This document shows positions 9,969-19,527 of a stretch of DNA of 64,000 bases, piece after piece. Source of the stretch: Flavobacterium sp. N502540 (GTDB lineage: Bacteria > Bacteroidota > Bacteroidia > Flavobacteriales > Flavobacteriaceae); NCBI RefSeq assembly GCF_025947365.1, contig NZ_CP110012.1:124001-188000 (forward strand). Direction: 5' to 3'. The stretch's first letter is position 1, and the number at the start of each line of letters is the position of its first letter. The translations under genes and the position numbers were made by a program. A model generated the notes under the pieces. It did no database searches. It had not been told where the DNA came from and was given only the letters and a program-made list of their open reading frames with translations.

Positions 9969-10018
9969 TTTCAATCTATAATTATTCAATACTTTTACAC
10001 ATTCAAAAAAACTCAAAA

Positions 10019-10837
10019 ATGTCAGTAGCAAAAAAAGATTATAAAAAGATCACCACAAAGTCATTAATCGAAATGAAAAGCAATGGAGAAAAAATCTCAA
10101 TGCTTACCGCTTACGATTTTACAATGGCCAAAATTGTTGATACCGCAGGAATCGATGTTATTCTGGTAGGCGACTCTGCATCAAACGTTATGGCAGGTCA
10201 TGAAACGACATTGCCTATTACTTTAGATCAAATGATTTACCATGCCTCGTCTGTAGTTCGCGCTGTAGACAGAGCCTTAGTAGTAGTGGATTTACCTTTC
10301 GGAAGTTACCAGTCAGATCCAAAAGAAGCTTTGCGTTCTGCAATCAGAATCATGAAAGAAAGCGGCGGACATGCTGTAAAACTTGAAGGAGGAAAAGAAA
10401 TTAAAGAATCGATCAAAAAAATATTAAACGCAGGAATTCCGGTTATGGGACATTTGGGCTTAACACCTCAATCCATCTATAAATTCGGAACCTACAGCGT
10501 TCGTGCCAAAGAAGATGAAGAAGCTGAAAAATTAATCGAAGATGCTAAACTTCTCGAAAAAATTGGGTGTTTTGGTATTGTTTTAGAAAAAATCCCGGCG
10601 CATTTAGCCGAGCAGGTAGCCAAAAGCATTTCCATTCCGGTAATCGGAATCGGAGCCGGCGGTGGTGTAGACGGACAGGTTCTTGTAATTCATGATATGC
10701 TGGGAATGAACAACGAATTCAGCCCTCGTTTCTTACGCCGCTATTTAAATTTATACGAAGAAATGACTCAAGCCATCAGTCAATATGCTGCCGACGTAAA
10801 ATCTGCAGATTTCCCAAATTCAGGGGAACAATATTAA
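10019..10837 (+). CDS. panB: 3-methyl-2-oxobutanoate hydroxymethyltransferase
   Basis: This 272-residue cytosolic enzyme transfers a hydroxymethyl group from 5,10-methylene-THF to 2-oxoisovalerate, the first committed step of pantothenate and CoA synthesis. Signatures are [33 protein letters not shown] near the N-terminus, [10 protein letters not shown], the AVKLEGGKE lysine/glutamate region, [10 protein letters not shown], and [24 protein letters not shown] with the catalytic glycine-rich loop. The ATG at 10019 is chosen because [12 protein letters not shown] fits other PanB N-termini. Its length is normal for the family. Confidence 0.97.
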   Translation: MSVAKKDYKKITTKSLIEMKSNGEKISMLTAYDFTMAKIVDTAGIDVILVGDSASNVMAGHETTLPITLDQMIYHASSVVRAVDRALVVVDLPFGSYQSDPKEALRSAIRIMKESGGHAVKLEGGKEIKESIKKILNAGIPVMGHLGLTPQSIYKFGTYSVRAKEDEEAEKLIEDAKLLEKIGCFGIVLEKIPAHLAEQVAKSISIPVIGIGAGGGVDGQVLVIHDMLGMNNEFSPRFLRRYLNLYEEMTQAISQYAADVKSADFPNSGEQY

Positions 10838-10974
10838 TTTAGACTTGCTTAGACTTCTTAGATGTTAGACTTCTTAGAATTTATGATTTTATTTATCTTA
10901 GCAAAAACAAATCTAACTAAGTCTAAGAAGTCTAAGAAGTCTAAGCAAGTCTAAAAATCTAATTAATCTAAAAG
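10838..10974. repeat. Inverted and tandem CTAAG-type repeats upstream of the four-helix gene
   Basis: A perfect 25-base inverted repeat is formed by 10838-10862 and 10931-10955. Its arms are built from tandem variants of the unit AAGTCTAAG. The 68-base spacer is AT-rich. The same unit recurs at 11328-11363 on the other side of the four-helix gene, so the gene is bracketed by this repeat. Confidence 0.85.
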
Positions 10975-11325
10975 ATGCATCAATTTAAAGAGCTGCTAAT
11001 TTGGAAGAAAAGCAGGTTGTTCTGTTCTAAAATTTACAATGTAACTGCTGATTTTCCAAGTGAAGAGAAATTTGGGATCACAAATCAATTGCGAAGGGCT
11101 TCCGTTTCTATTGCTTCAAATATAGCCGAAGGTTCTTCAAGAAATTCTAATAAAGAATTTGCGCGATTTTTAGAAATCGCAATTGGTTCAGCATACGAAG
11201 TCGAAACACAGCTTCTTATTTCATCAGATTTAGGTTTTATAAACGAAGAAGACATAACTGAATTAATACCGCTTTTAGAAGAAATAATTAAAATGACATC
11301 AAAATTTAGAACTACCTTATTATAA
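10975..11325 (+). CDS. Four-helix bundle protein (23S rRNA intervening-sequence type)
   Basis: This 116-residue protein matches the S23/IVP four-helix family. It has an opening helix with FKELLIWKKSRLF, the LRRASVSIASNIAEGSSRNSNKEFARFLEIAIGSAYEVETQL core in adjacent parts from residue 42, and a last helix ending in FRTTLL. The family was first seen inside 23S rRNA intervening sequences, and its cellular role is unresolved. Many Bacteroidota carry it as a stand-alone gene. Here it is bracketed by CTAAG repeats on both sides, between panB and an RluA gene, like an inserted cassette. Confidence 0.92.
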   Translation: MHQFKELLIWKKSRLFCSKIYNVTADFPSEEKFGITNQLRRASVSIASNIAEGSSRNSNKEFARFLEIAIGSAYEVETQLLISSDLGFINEEDITELIPLLEEIIKMTSKFRTTLL

Positions 11326-11369
11326 AATCTAAGTAAGTCTAAAATCTAAGAAGTCTAAGAAAGTCCAAA
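11326..11369. repeat. CTAAG-type repeat downstream of the four-helix gene
   Basis: These 44 bases are nearly all variants of the unit AAGTCTAAG/AATCTAAG, matching the array at 10838-10974. The array runs up to the ATG of the next gene and may supply its leader. Confidence 0.75.
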
Positions 11370-12059
11370 ATGAAAGTCGTTTCCAACAAAAACAACCTCC
11401 AAATTCTTCACGAAGACAATCACATCATTGTGGTCAACAAACGCGTGGGTGATATTGTACAAGGAGATAAAACCGGGGATAAACCTTTATCTGATATTGT
11501 AAAAGAATATATCAAAGACAAATACAATAAACCCGGAGACGTTTTTCTGGGGGTGATTCATCGTCTGGACAGGCCTACGACGGGAATTGTTGTTTTTGCC
11601 AGAACCAGTAAAGCATTGTCACGTATGAACGAAATGTTCAGTAATCGTGAAACTCAAAAGACGTATTGGGCTGTAGTTAAAAATAAACCGCAACAAAACA
11701 CTGCGAAGCTCGTTCATTATCTCAAAAGAAACGAGAAAAACAATACTTCAAAAGCACATTTAAAGGAAGTTCCGGACAGTAAACTGGCCAGTCTGGATTA
11801 TACTGTTTTCAAAGAGCTTCAAAATTATGTGGCACTCGAAATCAATTTGCATACCGGCCGTCATCATCAGATTCGTGCCCAGCTGGCAGCAATTGGCTCT
11901 CCAATAAAAGGAGATTTAAAATATGGTTTTGACCGAAGTAATCCTGACGGTGGAATACATCTTCATGCCCGAAAATTAGTTTTTGTACATCCGGTTTCTA
12001 AAGAAAACCTCACGATAATCGCTCCTACTCCCGACGAGACTATTTGGAATGCACTATGA
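11370..12059 (+). CDS. RluA family RNA pseudouridine synthase
   Basis: This 229-residue protein has the RluA catalytic core without an N-terminal S4 domain. The catalytic aspartate lies in HRLDRPTTGIVVFART near residue 66, the substrate-binding ALEINLHTGRHHQIRAQLA motif is near residue 157, and LHARKLVFVHP is near the C-terminus. It should isomerise uridine to pseudouridine in rRNA or tRNA; the target position cannot be told from sequence. It follows the four-helix gene by 44 repeat-derived bases. Confidence 0.93.
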   Translation: MKVVSNKNNLQILHEDNHIIVVNKRVGDIVQGDKTGDKPLSDIVKEYIKDKYNKPGDVFLGVIHRLDRPTTGIVVFARTSKALSRMNEMFSNRETQKTYWAVVKNKPQQNTAKLVHYLKRNEKNNTSKAHLKEVPDSKLASLDYTVFKELQNYVALEINLHTGRHHQIRAQLAAIGSPIKGDLKYGFDRSNPDGGIHLHARKLVFVHPVSKENLTIIAPTPDETIWNAL

Positions 12060-12136
12060 TTTTATGATTTAATTGTTACAATTTCAAGTTTTATCAATTA
12101 ACTTGCAGAAGCAAAAAATCAATCGGATTATATACT

Positions 12137-13465
12137 ATGGACTATAAAAACAACATTGCCTACAGGAAAGAAACGTTAAAGAAATTGTTGTACAACATTC
12201 AGAAAAGCGAGGATTTGATTGTAAAAGCTTTGTACGATGATTTTAAAAAGCCTGAATTTGAAGCTGTTTTAACCGAAACCAACTATGTAATTTCGGATCT
12301 AAAGGATACCATTAGAAACATGAATAAATGGGCGAAACCAAAACGCGTTTTGCCTTCTCTGCTCAATTTCCCTTCTACCGATTATATTTTTAAAGAGCCT
12401 TACGGAAATGTTTTGGTAATTGCTCCCTGGAATTATCCGTTTCAATTGGCTTTATGCCCTTTAATTTCAGCTGTAGCCGCCGGAAACAGAGTTGTTTTGA
12501 AACCTTCAGAACTGACGCCACATACCTCAGCAGTGATTGCTAAAATTATTGAGAAGACATTTCACGTCAAACATGTTGAAGTTATTGAAGGCGGTGTTGA
12601 AGTTTCTAACCAATTACTTGCACAGCGCTGGGATTATATCTTCTTTACCGGAAGTGTTGCTGTTGGAAAAATTGTAGCCAAAGCTGCTGCCGAAAATTTA
12701 ACTCCCGTAACTTTGGAACTAGGCGGAAAAAACCCGTGTATCATTGACGAAACTGCCAATTTAAAACTGGCGGCAAAACGAATCGTATGGGGAAAATTCA
12801 TCAATGCCGGACAAACCTGCATTGCACCGGATTACATACTGATTCAGAAAAACATGAAAGTCAATTTTATTTCTTTTCTGATAGAAGAAATTCTAAAAGC
12901 TTACGGCAAAAAAATAGACAAATCTCCTGATTTCGCCCGCATTATCAATACCAAAAACTGGGTGCGCTTAGACAGTATGATCGAACGTGAAAAGGTTATT
13001 TTTGGAGGAGAAACAGCTGCTGAAAAAAACTACATCTCACCTACTTTAATTGAGGAACCTACTTTGGACAGTCCGGTCATGAAGGAAGAAATATTTGGCC
13101 CTATCCTGCCTATTCTGACTTACGAAACAGAGGCCGATATTCACAACGTGATCAGTCGTTATGAAAAACCTCTTGCCTTTTATGTCTTCAGTGAAAATAA
13201 AAATTTTGCTAAAAAACTAATTACTTCCCATTCTTTTGGAGGAGGCTGTATCAATGATACTGTGGTTCATTTCTCAAACAAAAGATTACCATTCGGAGGA
13301 GTTGGTCATAGCGGTATTGGTGCTTATCACGGTCAATTGAGCTTTGATATTTTTTCGCATCACAAAGCAGTAGTAAAAAAAGGAAACTGGCTTGATTTAC
13401 CTATGCGTTATGCTCCCTACAAAAACAAACTGATATCCCTGAAACGTTTACTAAACTGGTTGTAA
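12137..13465 (+). CDS. Aldehyde dehydrogenase family protein (class 3-like)
   Basis: This 442-residue protein is a short, class 3-type NAD(P)-dependent aldehyde dehydrogenase. Visible motifs are APWNYPFQLALCPL, the FTGSVAVGKIVAKAAAENLTPVTLELGG region with its general-base glutamate near residue 196, the catalytic cysteine in GKFINAGQTCIAPDY near residue 231, and EEIFGPILPILTY. The C-terminus is slightly hydrophobic (LKRLLNWL), as in membrane-associated class 3 enzymes. It oxidises aldehydes to acids; the physiological substrate is not evident. It appears to be its own unit. Confidence 0.93.
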   Translation: MDYKNNIAYRKETLKKLLYNIQKSEDLIVKALYDDFKKPEFEAVLTETNYVISDLKDTIRNMNKWAKPKRVLPSLLNFPSTDYIFKEPYGNVLVIAPWNYPFQLALCPLISAVAAGNRVVLKPSELTPHTSAVIAKIIEKTFHVKHVEVIEGGVEVSNQLLAQRWDYIFFTGSVAVGKIVAKAAAENLTPVTLELGGKNPCIIDETANLKLAAKRIVWGKFINAGQTCIAPDYILIQKNMKVNFISFLIEEILKAYGKKIDKSPDFARIINTKNWVRLDSMIEREKVIFGGETAAEKNYISPTLIEEPTLDSPVMKEEIFGPILPILTYETEADIHNVISRYEKPLAFYVFSENKNFAKKLITSHSFGGGCINDTVVHFSNKRLPFGGVGHSGIGAYHGQLSFDIFSHHKAVVKKGNWLDLPMRYAPYKNKLISLKRLLNWL

Positions 13466-13591
13466 CGTCTAAAAAAAACAATTTAGCAATGTTTTCCAGA
13501 TTTTCATATCAAATTGATTAAAAATATTATATTTACGGCACATTAATTATTTAAAATTTCGTCGATATAAAATAATTCTACTCCATTAAAA

Positions 13592-14380
13592 ATGAAATCT
13601 ACATCCGATCAGATCAAAGACATTAAAAATCATGGTTATACCTTAGATTTTTCAACTGTTTTCAATCATGCTTTTGAAAATTACAAGAAAATAGCCGTCT
13701 ACGCCGGATTAATGCTGTTGGTTTTTTCGGTATTCTTTGGTGCTATTGTTTATCTCATACTAGTTGCATTTTTTGGTATCGACAAATTAACGAATGCAAA
13801 CTTTCTGAACATACAGCCTCAAAATCTGTCTCAAATTTATCTGGTCCTTTATATTATTGGAACAGCCTTTGTATCAGCAATTATGAGTCCTTTTACAGCC
13901 GGATTTTTAAAAATGGCCGATTGTGCAGAAAAAGATCAGGAATTTAATGTCTCTACAATTTTTTCCTATTACAAAAGCCGCCATTTCGCACAAATTTTTG
14001 CGGCGACCTTTTTAATTTCATTGTTTAGCGTTATCGTTACGACTTTTTTAGAAGTTCTAAAATTAAATGCGTTAGGATTAGTTTTCTCACTGACATTATC
14101 TTTTTTTACATTCTTAACCATTCCGCTTATCGTATTCGGGAACTTAAAAGCCGTTGATGCCATTAAATCAAGTCTCATCTTGATAAGCAAACAGCCCTTG
14201 ATATTATTAGGGCTTATAATTACTATTATTGGAGCTATACTGGTTGGTCTTTGTGCGTTTTGTATTGGAGTACTTTTTACGATCCCTTTTAGTTATTCCA
14301 TGACTTATGCCATATATTGTGCTATTGTAAAAACGGATAAAGAAGATCCTATTGACTCTATCGGTCAGTCTGATTTTTAA
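13592..14380 (+). CDS. Multi-pass membrane protein of unknown function
   Basis: This 262-residue protein has six likely transmembrane segments, at about residues 32-58, 84-108, 130-152, 160-178, 198-218 and 220-240. The first 25 residues are soluble. Genes of this type in Flavobacteriia often carry the misleading label beta-carotene monooxygenase; I see no motif of such an enzyme. It resembles small DUF975/YciC-like inner-membrane proteins in layout only. It lies upstream of the hybrid kinase on the same strand with a 96-base gap. Confidence 0.75.
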   Translation: MKSTSDQIKDIKNHGYTLDFSTVFNHAFENYKKIAVYAGLMLLVFSVFFGAIVYLILVAFFGIDKLTNANFLNIQPQNLSQIYLVLYIIGTAFVSAIMSPFTAGFLKMADCAEKDQEFNVSTIFSYYKSRHFAQIFAATFLISLFSVIVTTFLEVLKLNALGLVFSLTLSFFTFLTIPLIVFGNLKAVDAIKSSLILISKQPLILLGLIITIIGAILVGLCAFCIGVLFTIPFSYSMTYAIYCAIVKTDKEDPIDSIGQSDF

Positions 14381-14476
14381 AAAAATATAAAATTTCAACT
14401 AAAAAAGAGTCTAACCTGCTCTGTTGAAATTTTCAAAATAAAAGATTTACTAAACCAAACATACCCCCCGAATTCT

Positions 14477-17400
14477 ATGGTAGCAAACTATAGTCTTTTC
14501 AATTCGTTGATCCCAGGAGTTGCCATACTTGGTAATGCCCTGAAATCAATTATTACGAAGTGGTATGTCATCAATTCAGATATCATATTTTACAACAATC
14601 CTAAACTCATTATGTTAGGATTGTCGATGATTGCTTTTCTGACCCTTCTCGTATACCAATTCTTCCGGATCAAGACCAGAATTGGCTACTTCATCGAAAG
14701 AAAACCGGAAACAGAAACAGTAAACAAAGAGTATCATCTCTATATTTTGTTCTTTGGTATTGCATTAATTGTAATCGAAATCATCAACGAAATTTTTAAA
14801 ATCAGGCCAAAAAGTTTACTTTTAGTTAATGTAAGCATAGGCTTCTCGATGCTTTTATTTTATTTCATCATTGGTAAAATTGAGTTTTTAAGAAAGCGGG
14901 TTCAGTCGATATTTATTCTATCCTTCTTTGTTTATCTCTTTTATGTCGGATATAACATCATCTATCGCACCAACGATATTATTCCTATAATTGCTTTTTT
15001 AATTTTCTTCTACTTCTCCTACAGCATCTTAAAACCCATAAAGTTATACTGGTTCTTTGTCGGATTAGTTTTTACCTTTCTGATTACAACGGTTGTTTAC
15101 CAATTAATTCCGGTAAAATCATCCATTATCTTAATCAACTACTGTGTTCTGATTTTCATTCTTAATCAGGTTAAATATGCCGTTTTACTAAACAACAGTG
15201 ATAATTTCAGATTCACTAATGAGATTGTACACAAAGGAAATTCACTGACTATTGCCACAAACGAAAAAAACGAAGTCCTGTTTTGCAGTGAAACCATCAC
15301 TTCTATTCTGGGATATTTACCGGATGAAGTTATGGGGGCTAAATTTTGGAAATTAACGAATGAAACGGGCTATCCTGAAAACCTCAGCAATATAAATCAT
15401 GAAGAAGACAAACTTTATATCCGGAAATTAAGAAGCAAAAACGGAGAATACAAATACATACAGTGGAAAGACAAAAGATTTTCTCAGGGCTTAATTATTA
15501 GTATCGGTCAGGATGTTACGGAACAAATTACCGTTCGCGATCAATACAAAAACCTGATTCAAACTGCTACGGATATCATTTTTGAAATTGATTCTGATGG
15601 TTATTTTACCTTTATCAATGACTTTGGATTTTCGATATTGGGGTATTCTGAAAACGAAATTATCTCTCAGCATTATTCTAATTTCATCCATGAAAACTAT
15701 CAGCGTAATGCCGTAGATTTCTATGAAAATCTGGAATTGAATGAAAATAATTTCCCCACCATTGAGATTCCTATTCTGAAGAAAAACGGGAAAAAACTTT
15801 GGATTTCGCAAAAGATTATTGTTCGAAAAAATGACCTCGGACAAACAATTGGCTTTGCTGGAATAGCCCGCGACATTACTGAAATTAGAAACATTGAGAA
15901 CGACAAAAGAAAACGTCTAAAGAAAATCGAGTCGTATAACAATTCGATTAATAAACTCTCAACCACAGATTTTAGCCAATACGACAATTTAAATACAGTT
16001 ATTGATTATATCATAGAAGAAGCCGCAATTGTAACTAAAACCAATCGGGTGAGCTTCTGGAAATGTCATAAAGACTTAATCAGCTGCAAGAATCTTTTCA
16101 GCATTGACAAACAGCATCTTAATGACAAAAACATACTGGACAAACAATCTTATCCAATTTACTTTGAAACGCTTAAAAGCAAAGCAATCATAAATGCTCC
16201 GGATGTTTTCAATAAGCTCGAAACATCCGAATTTCAAAAATTGTACTTTACCAAAAACCACATCAAATCGATGTTGGATGTACCTATCTTTTTAAACGGA
16301 CAGCTTGTTGGAGTTGTTTGTTTTGAAAGTACCGAAGAAAAAAGAAACTGGGACAACGAGGATATCAATTACGCCCGCACCATTTCGGATGTGATCTCAT
16401 TGGCAATCTCCTCACAAATGCGTTTAGAGGCCGAAAAAAAATTAGAATTTAAAAGTCAGCTATTGTCTGCACTTTCTTTGTGTACCGAGAAATTTCTAAT
16501 GAGTAAATCTACTCAGGAAATGTTTCAGGAGACCTACAATTTAATTGGAAAAGCAGCCAAAGTAGACCATATGTACTACTACGAAAAAGATTTTACAACA
16601 AATACTGTAAGTCAGAAATACAAATGGTCCAGACAAGGTATTGAGCATCAGATCACAAAATTACAGCGATTAACAAAAGATCAATTGCAAGAAATTTACG
16701 AAGCTGCTCAGAACAAAAAAATCGTCAATACACTTACCCGAAAACTCAACGATACTTTTTTCAAACAACTACTAATTGCCAATGAAATTAAATCGATTCT
16801 GATATTACCGCTGTACATCAACGATATCTTTACCGGATTCATAGGCTTCGACGATTGCACTAAAGAGCGAAAATGGTCTGAAGAAGAAATTTATATTTTT
16901 CAGGTTCTGGCAAATAACATCTCATCGGCACTGGAAAGAAACCGAAACGAAACCAAAATTCTCGAAAGTGAGGAAAAATTCAAATTAATCGCCAACAACA
17001 TTCCCGGCACGGTATATTTGTCAAAATTTGATGCTTTCTCTACTAAGATATTTCTCAACGATGAAATTTTAAATCTTACCGGATATTCCAAATCAGAGTT
17101 TATTGAGAATAATTTATCGTTTTTATCTCTTATTCATCCTGATGACAAAGACGAAGTGATCAACAACCAAATCGATAATTTACAAAGTGGAATGCCTTTG
17201 CACAACGTCTATCGCATCCGGCGGAAAACAGGTGAATTTATCTGGGTAGAAGAATTTGGAGATGTGATTAAAAAAGGGGATGAAATTGAATTTGTGGGTG
17301 GAATTTATTTCGACATTACCAACAAAAAAGAAAGTGAAGATGCCATAAAAGCCAAGCAGCTTGCCGAGGCAGCCAATAAATCTAAATCTGATTTTCTGGC

Positions 17401-18529
17401 CAATATGTCGCATGAAATCAGAACTCCTTTGAATGGCATTATTGGTTTCACGCATTTACTGATGAATACCGGCCTTGAAGAAATTCAGGAAAAATACATG
17501 ACCACGATCAACCAATCAGCGCATTCGCTGTTGGATATCATAAATGACATTCTTGACTTTTCTAAAATCGAAGCAGGAAAACTGGAACTTTTTATCGATT
17601 TATACGACATCAAAAAAGTACTCGGACAAGTTTTTGATTTAATCGTATACGAATCCAATCAAAAGAATCTGCAGTTAGAATTAAATGTCGCACCTGATGT
17701 TCCCAAATACATTTGGACAGATATTGTGCGAATCAAACAAATCTTAATCAATCTGCTTTCAAATGCTGTTAAGTTTACCAACGAAGGTTCGATCAAACTT
17801 AATGTTTCGGTTCTGGAAAAAGGCAACAACAACGATTGTACTATCCGATTTTCAGTAGTGGATACCGGAATTGGAATTCTCGAAAAAAATCAGAAGAAAA
17901 TTTTCAAAGCCTTTTCTCAGGAGGATAGCTCTACGACGAGAAAATTTGGAGGTACGGGATTAGGACTGACAATTTCAAATCAATTACTTGCTTTAATGGA
18001 AAGCCGCTTACAGCTGGAAAGTAAAATCGACAAAGGAAGTAATTTTTATTTTGACCTGAACTTAAAAACAAGCAATCAAAGCATTAGTGAGAAATACAAT
18101 ACTGAACTTCAAAATACCGGTCTCGAACTAAATTCTGACGCCCCGGTTTCAGATCAAAAAAACATTACCTTTTTGATTGTTGAAGACAATAAGGTCAACA
18201 TGCTGCTTTTAAAAACCATCATCAAAAATCTGTACAGCGGTGCCTACATACACGAATGCGAAAATGGCTACGAAGCCGTAAGTCAATTTGAAAACATCAA
18301 TCCTGATTTGGTTTTTATGGACATTCAGATGCCTATTATGAACGGTTATGAAACCACAAGAGCCATCAGAAATACCATTATTGGAAAAGACATTCCGATC
18401 ATTGCCGTAACAGCTGGTGCCGAAAAAGAAGAACGCAACAAATGCCTTTCTGCAGGAATGAACGACTACATCTCTAAGCCCATAATGAAAGGCAGTGTCG
18501 AAGAAGCTTTAGTAAAATGGTTAAAATAA
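14477..18529 (+). CDS. Hybrid sensor histidine kinase: membrane, PAS, PAS, GAF, GAF, PAS, HisKA, HATPase, REC
   Basis: This 1350-residue sensor has an N-terminal membrane region of about seven segments (residues 45-235). Two PAS domains follow (about 255-350 and 360-475), then two GAF domains (about 490-640 and 660-815) and a third PAS (about 830-945). HisKA carries the phospho-acceptor His in FLANMSHEIRTPLNG near residue 978, and the ATPase shows LSNAVKFTN, DTGIG and GGTGLGLTIS. A receiver domain at the C-terminus has VEDN near 1236 and the phospho-accepting Asp in PDLVFMDIQMP near 1283. No DNA-binding domain or adjacent regulator gene is present, so its output partner is elsewhere. Confidence 0.93.
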   Translation: MVANYSLFNSLIPGVAILGNALKSIITKWYVINSDIIFYNNPKLIMLGLSMIAFLTLLVYQFFRIKTRIGYFIERKPETETVNKEYHLYILFFGIALIVIEIINEIFKIRPKSLLLVNVSIGFSMLLFYFIIGKIEFLRKRVQSIFILSFFVYLFYVGYNIIYRTNDIIPIIAFLIFFYFSYSILKPIKLYWFFVGLVFTFLITTVVYQLIPVKSSIILINYCVLIFILNQVKYAVLLNNSDNFRFTNEIVHKGNSLTIATNEKNEVLFCSETITSILGYLPDEVMGAKFWKLTNETGYPENLSNINHEEDKLYIRKLRSKNGEYKYIQWKDKRFSQGLIISIGQDVTEQITVRDQYKNLIQTATDIIFEIDSDGYFTFINDFGFSILGYSENEIISQHYSNFIHENYQRNAVDFYENLELNENNFPTIEIPILKKNGKKLWISQKIIVRKNDLGQTIGFAGIARDITEIRNIENDKRKRLKKIESYNNSINKLSTTDFSQYDNLNTVIDYIIEEAAIVTKTNRVSFWKCHKDLISCKNLFSIDKQHLNDKNILDKQSYPIYFETLKSKAIINAPDVFNKLETSEFQKLYFTKNHIKSMLDVPIFLNGQLVGVVCFESTEEKRNWDNEDINYARTISDVISLAISSQMRLEAEKKLEFKSQLLSALSLCTEKFLMSKSTQEMFQETYNLIGKAAKVDHMYYYEKDFTTNTVSQKYKWSRQGIEHQITKLQRLTKDQLQEIYEAAQNKKIVNTLTRKLNDTFFKQLLIANEIKSILILPLYINDIFTGFIGFDDCTKERKWSEEEIYIFQVLANNISSALERNRNETKILESEEKFKLIANNIPGTVYLSKFDAFSTKIFLNDEILNLTGYSKSEFIENNLSFLSLIHPDDKDEVINNQIDNLQSGMPLHNVYRIRRKTGEFIWVEEFGDVIKKGDEIEFVGGIYFDITNKKESEDAIKAKQLAEAANKSKSDFLANMSHEIRTPLNGIIGFTHLLMNTGLEEIQEKYMTTINQSAHSLLDIINDILDFSKIEAGKLELFIDLYDIKKVLGQVFDLIVYESNQKNLQLELNVAPDVPKYIWTDIVRIKQILINLLSNAVKFTNEGSIKLNVSVLEKGNNNDCTIRFSVVDTGIGILEKNQKKIFKAFSQEDSSTTRKFGGTGLGLTISNQLLALMESRLQLESKIDKGSNFYFDLNLKTSNQSISEKYNTELQNTGLELNSDAPVSDQKNITFLIVEDNKVNMLLLKTIIKNLYSGAYIHECENGYEAVSQFENINPDLVFMDIQMPIMNGYETTRAIRNTIIGKDIPIIAVTAGAEKEERNKCLSAGMNDYISKPIMKGSVEEALVKWLK

Positions 18530-18622
18530 TGCAAAACTAAATTCGGCTATTACGTCATTATTCCTAAAAAAAATATAAATTCGTATAACACAAACCTTTA
18601 CGAACTAAAATTCAAATTACTT

Positions 18623-19471
18623 ATGAAATGGCAAGGCAGAAGACAAAGTGATAACGTTGAAGACCGAAGATCAATCTCGGGCGGAAAAGTTGCTATTGGC
18701 GGTGGAGTTATTGGTATAATCATTTTATTATTAAATGTTTTTGGCGGCGAAACCGGTCAAACGGTAGGCAATGTATTAGAACAAATGCAAGGTGGACAAC
18801 AAACTACTGAAGCTGCCGCTCCATTAAGCAAAGAAGATGAAGCATTGGGGCAATTTGTCAGAGTTAATCTTGCCGATAACGAAGACATTTGGGGTAAAAT
18901 ATTTGCAGAAAACGGTCTAACTTATAAAAACCCAAAATTAGTGCTTTTTAGAGGATCTGTAAGCACAGCCTGTGGAGGTGCATCATCAGCATCAGGACCG
19001 TTTTATTGTCCGGGCGATCAAAAAGTATATATGGATTTAGGCTTCTTTGAAGAACTAAAAACTAAATTTGGTGCCCAAGGTGGGGATTTTGCTATTGCCT
19101 ACGTTATAGCGCACGAAATTGGCCACCACATACAAACACTGCTGGGAACCTCGGCAAAAATGCGAGAGGCACAGGAAGGAAAGAGTGAAGCCGAAGCCAA
19201 CAAACTATCTGTAGCTTTGGAATTACAAGCTGACTTCTATGCCGGAGTATGGGCTCATTACAATCAGAAAAACTTAGACACCGGCGATATTGAAGAAGCC
19301 TTAAGTGCAGCCAACGCCGTTGGTGATGATGCCATACAGAGCAAAATGCAAGGACAAGTGGTTCCGGATTCCTTTACTCATGGTACATCCGCACAGAGAA
19401 TGTTCTGGTTCAAAAAAGGTTTCCAAACCGGAGACATTAAACAAGGCAATACCTTTGATGAAATAAGATAA
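18623..19471 (+). CDS. Neutral zinc metallopeptidase, YpfJ family
   Basis: This 282-residue protein has an N-terminal MKWQGRRQSDNVEDRR leader typical of the YpfJ family. A single transmembrane segment follows (about residues 26-42, glycine-rich), then a Q-rich linker and the metallopeptidase domain. The zinc-binding HEIGHHIQ motif is near residue 163, with ELQADFYAGVWAH as the downstream metal and structural motif near 193. FYCPGDQKVYMDLGFFEEL precedes the helix. It should be membrane-anchored and act outside the cytoplasm. The substrates of this family are not known. A strong terminator follows at 19496. Confidence 0.93.
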   Translation: MKWQGRRQSDNVEDRRSISGGKVAIGGGVIGIIILLLNVFGGETGQTVGNVLEQMQGGQQTTEAAAPLSKEDEALGQFVRVNLADNEDIWGKIFAENGLTYKNPKLVLFRGSVSTACGGASSASGPFYCPGDQKVYMDLGFFEELKTKFGAQGGDFAIAYVIAHEIGHHIQTLLGTSAKMREAQEGKSEAEANKLSVALELQADFYAGVWAHYNQKNLDTGDIEEALSAANAVGDDAIQSKMQGQVVPDSFTHGTSAQRMFWFKKGFQTGDIKQGNTFDEIR

Positions 19472-19495
19472 TTCACAAACTAAATTATAATAAAC

Positions 19496-19527
19496 AAAAA
19501 AGCATGATTAAAAAATCATGCTTTTTT
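19496..19527 (+). terminator. Rho-independent terminator of the metallopeptidase gene
   Basis: A 14-bp perfect stem (19496-19509 with 19514-19527) and a 4-base A loop end in six T residues. It lies 24 bases after the stop codon. Confidence 0.88.

Noticed and set aside
13592..14380. Beta-carotene monooxygenase, a common label for this kind of membrane protein
   Set aside because: It has no iron-binding histidine pattern or sequence motif of that enzyme.
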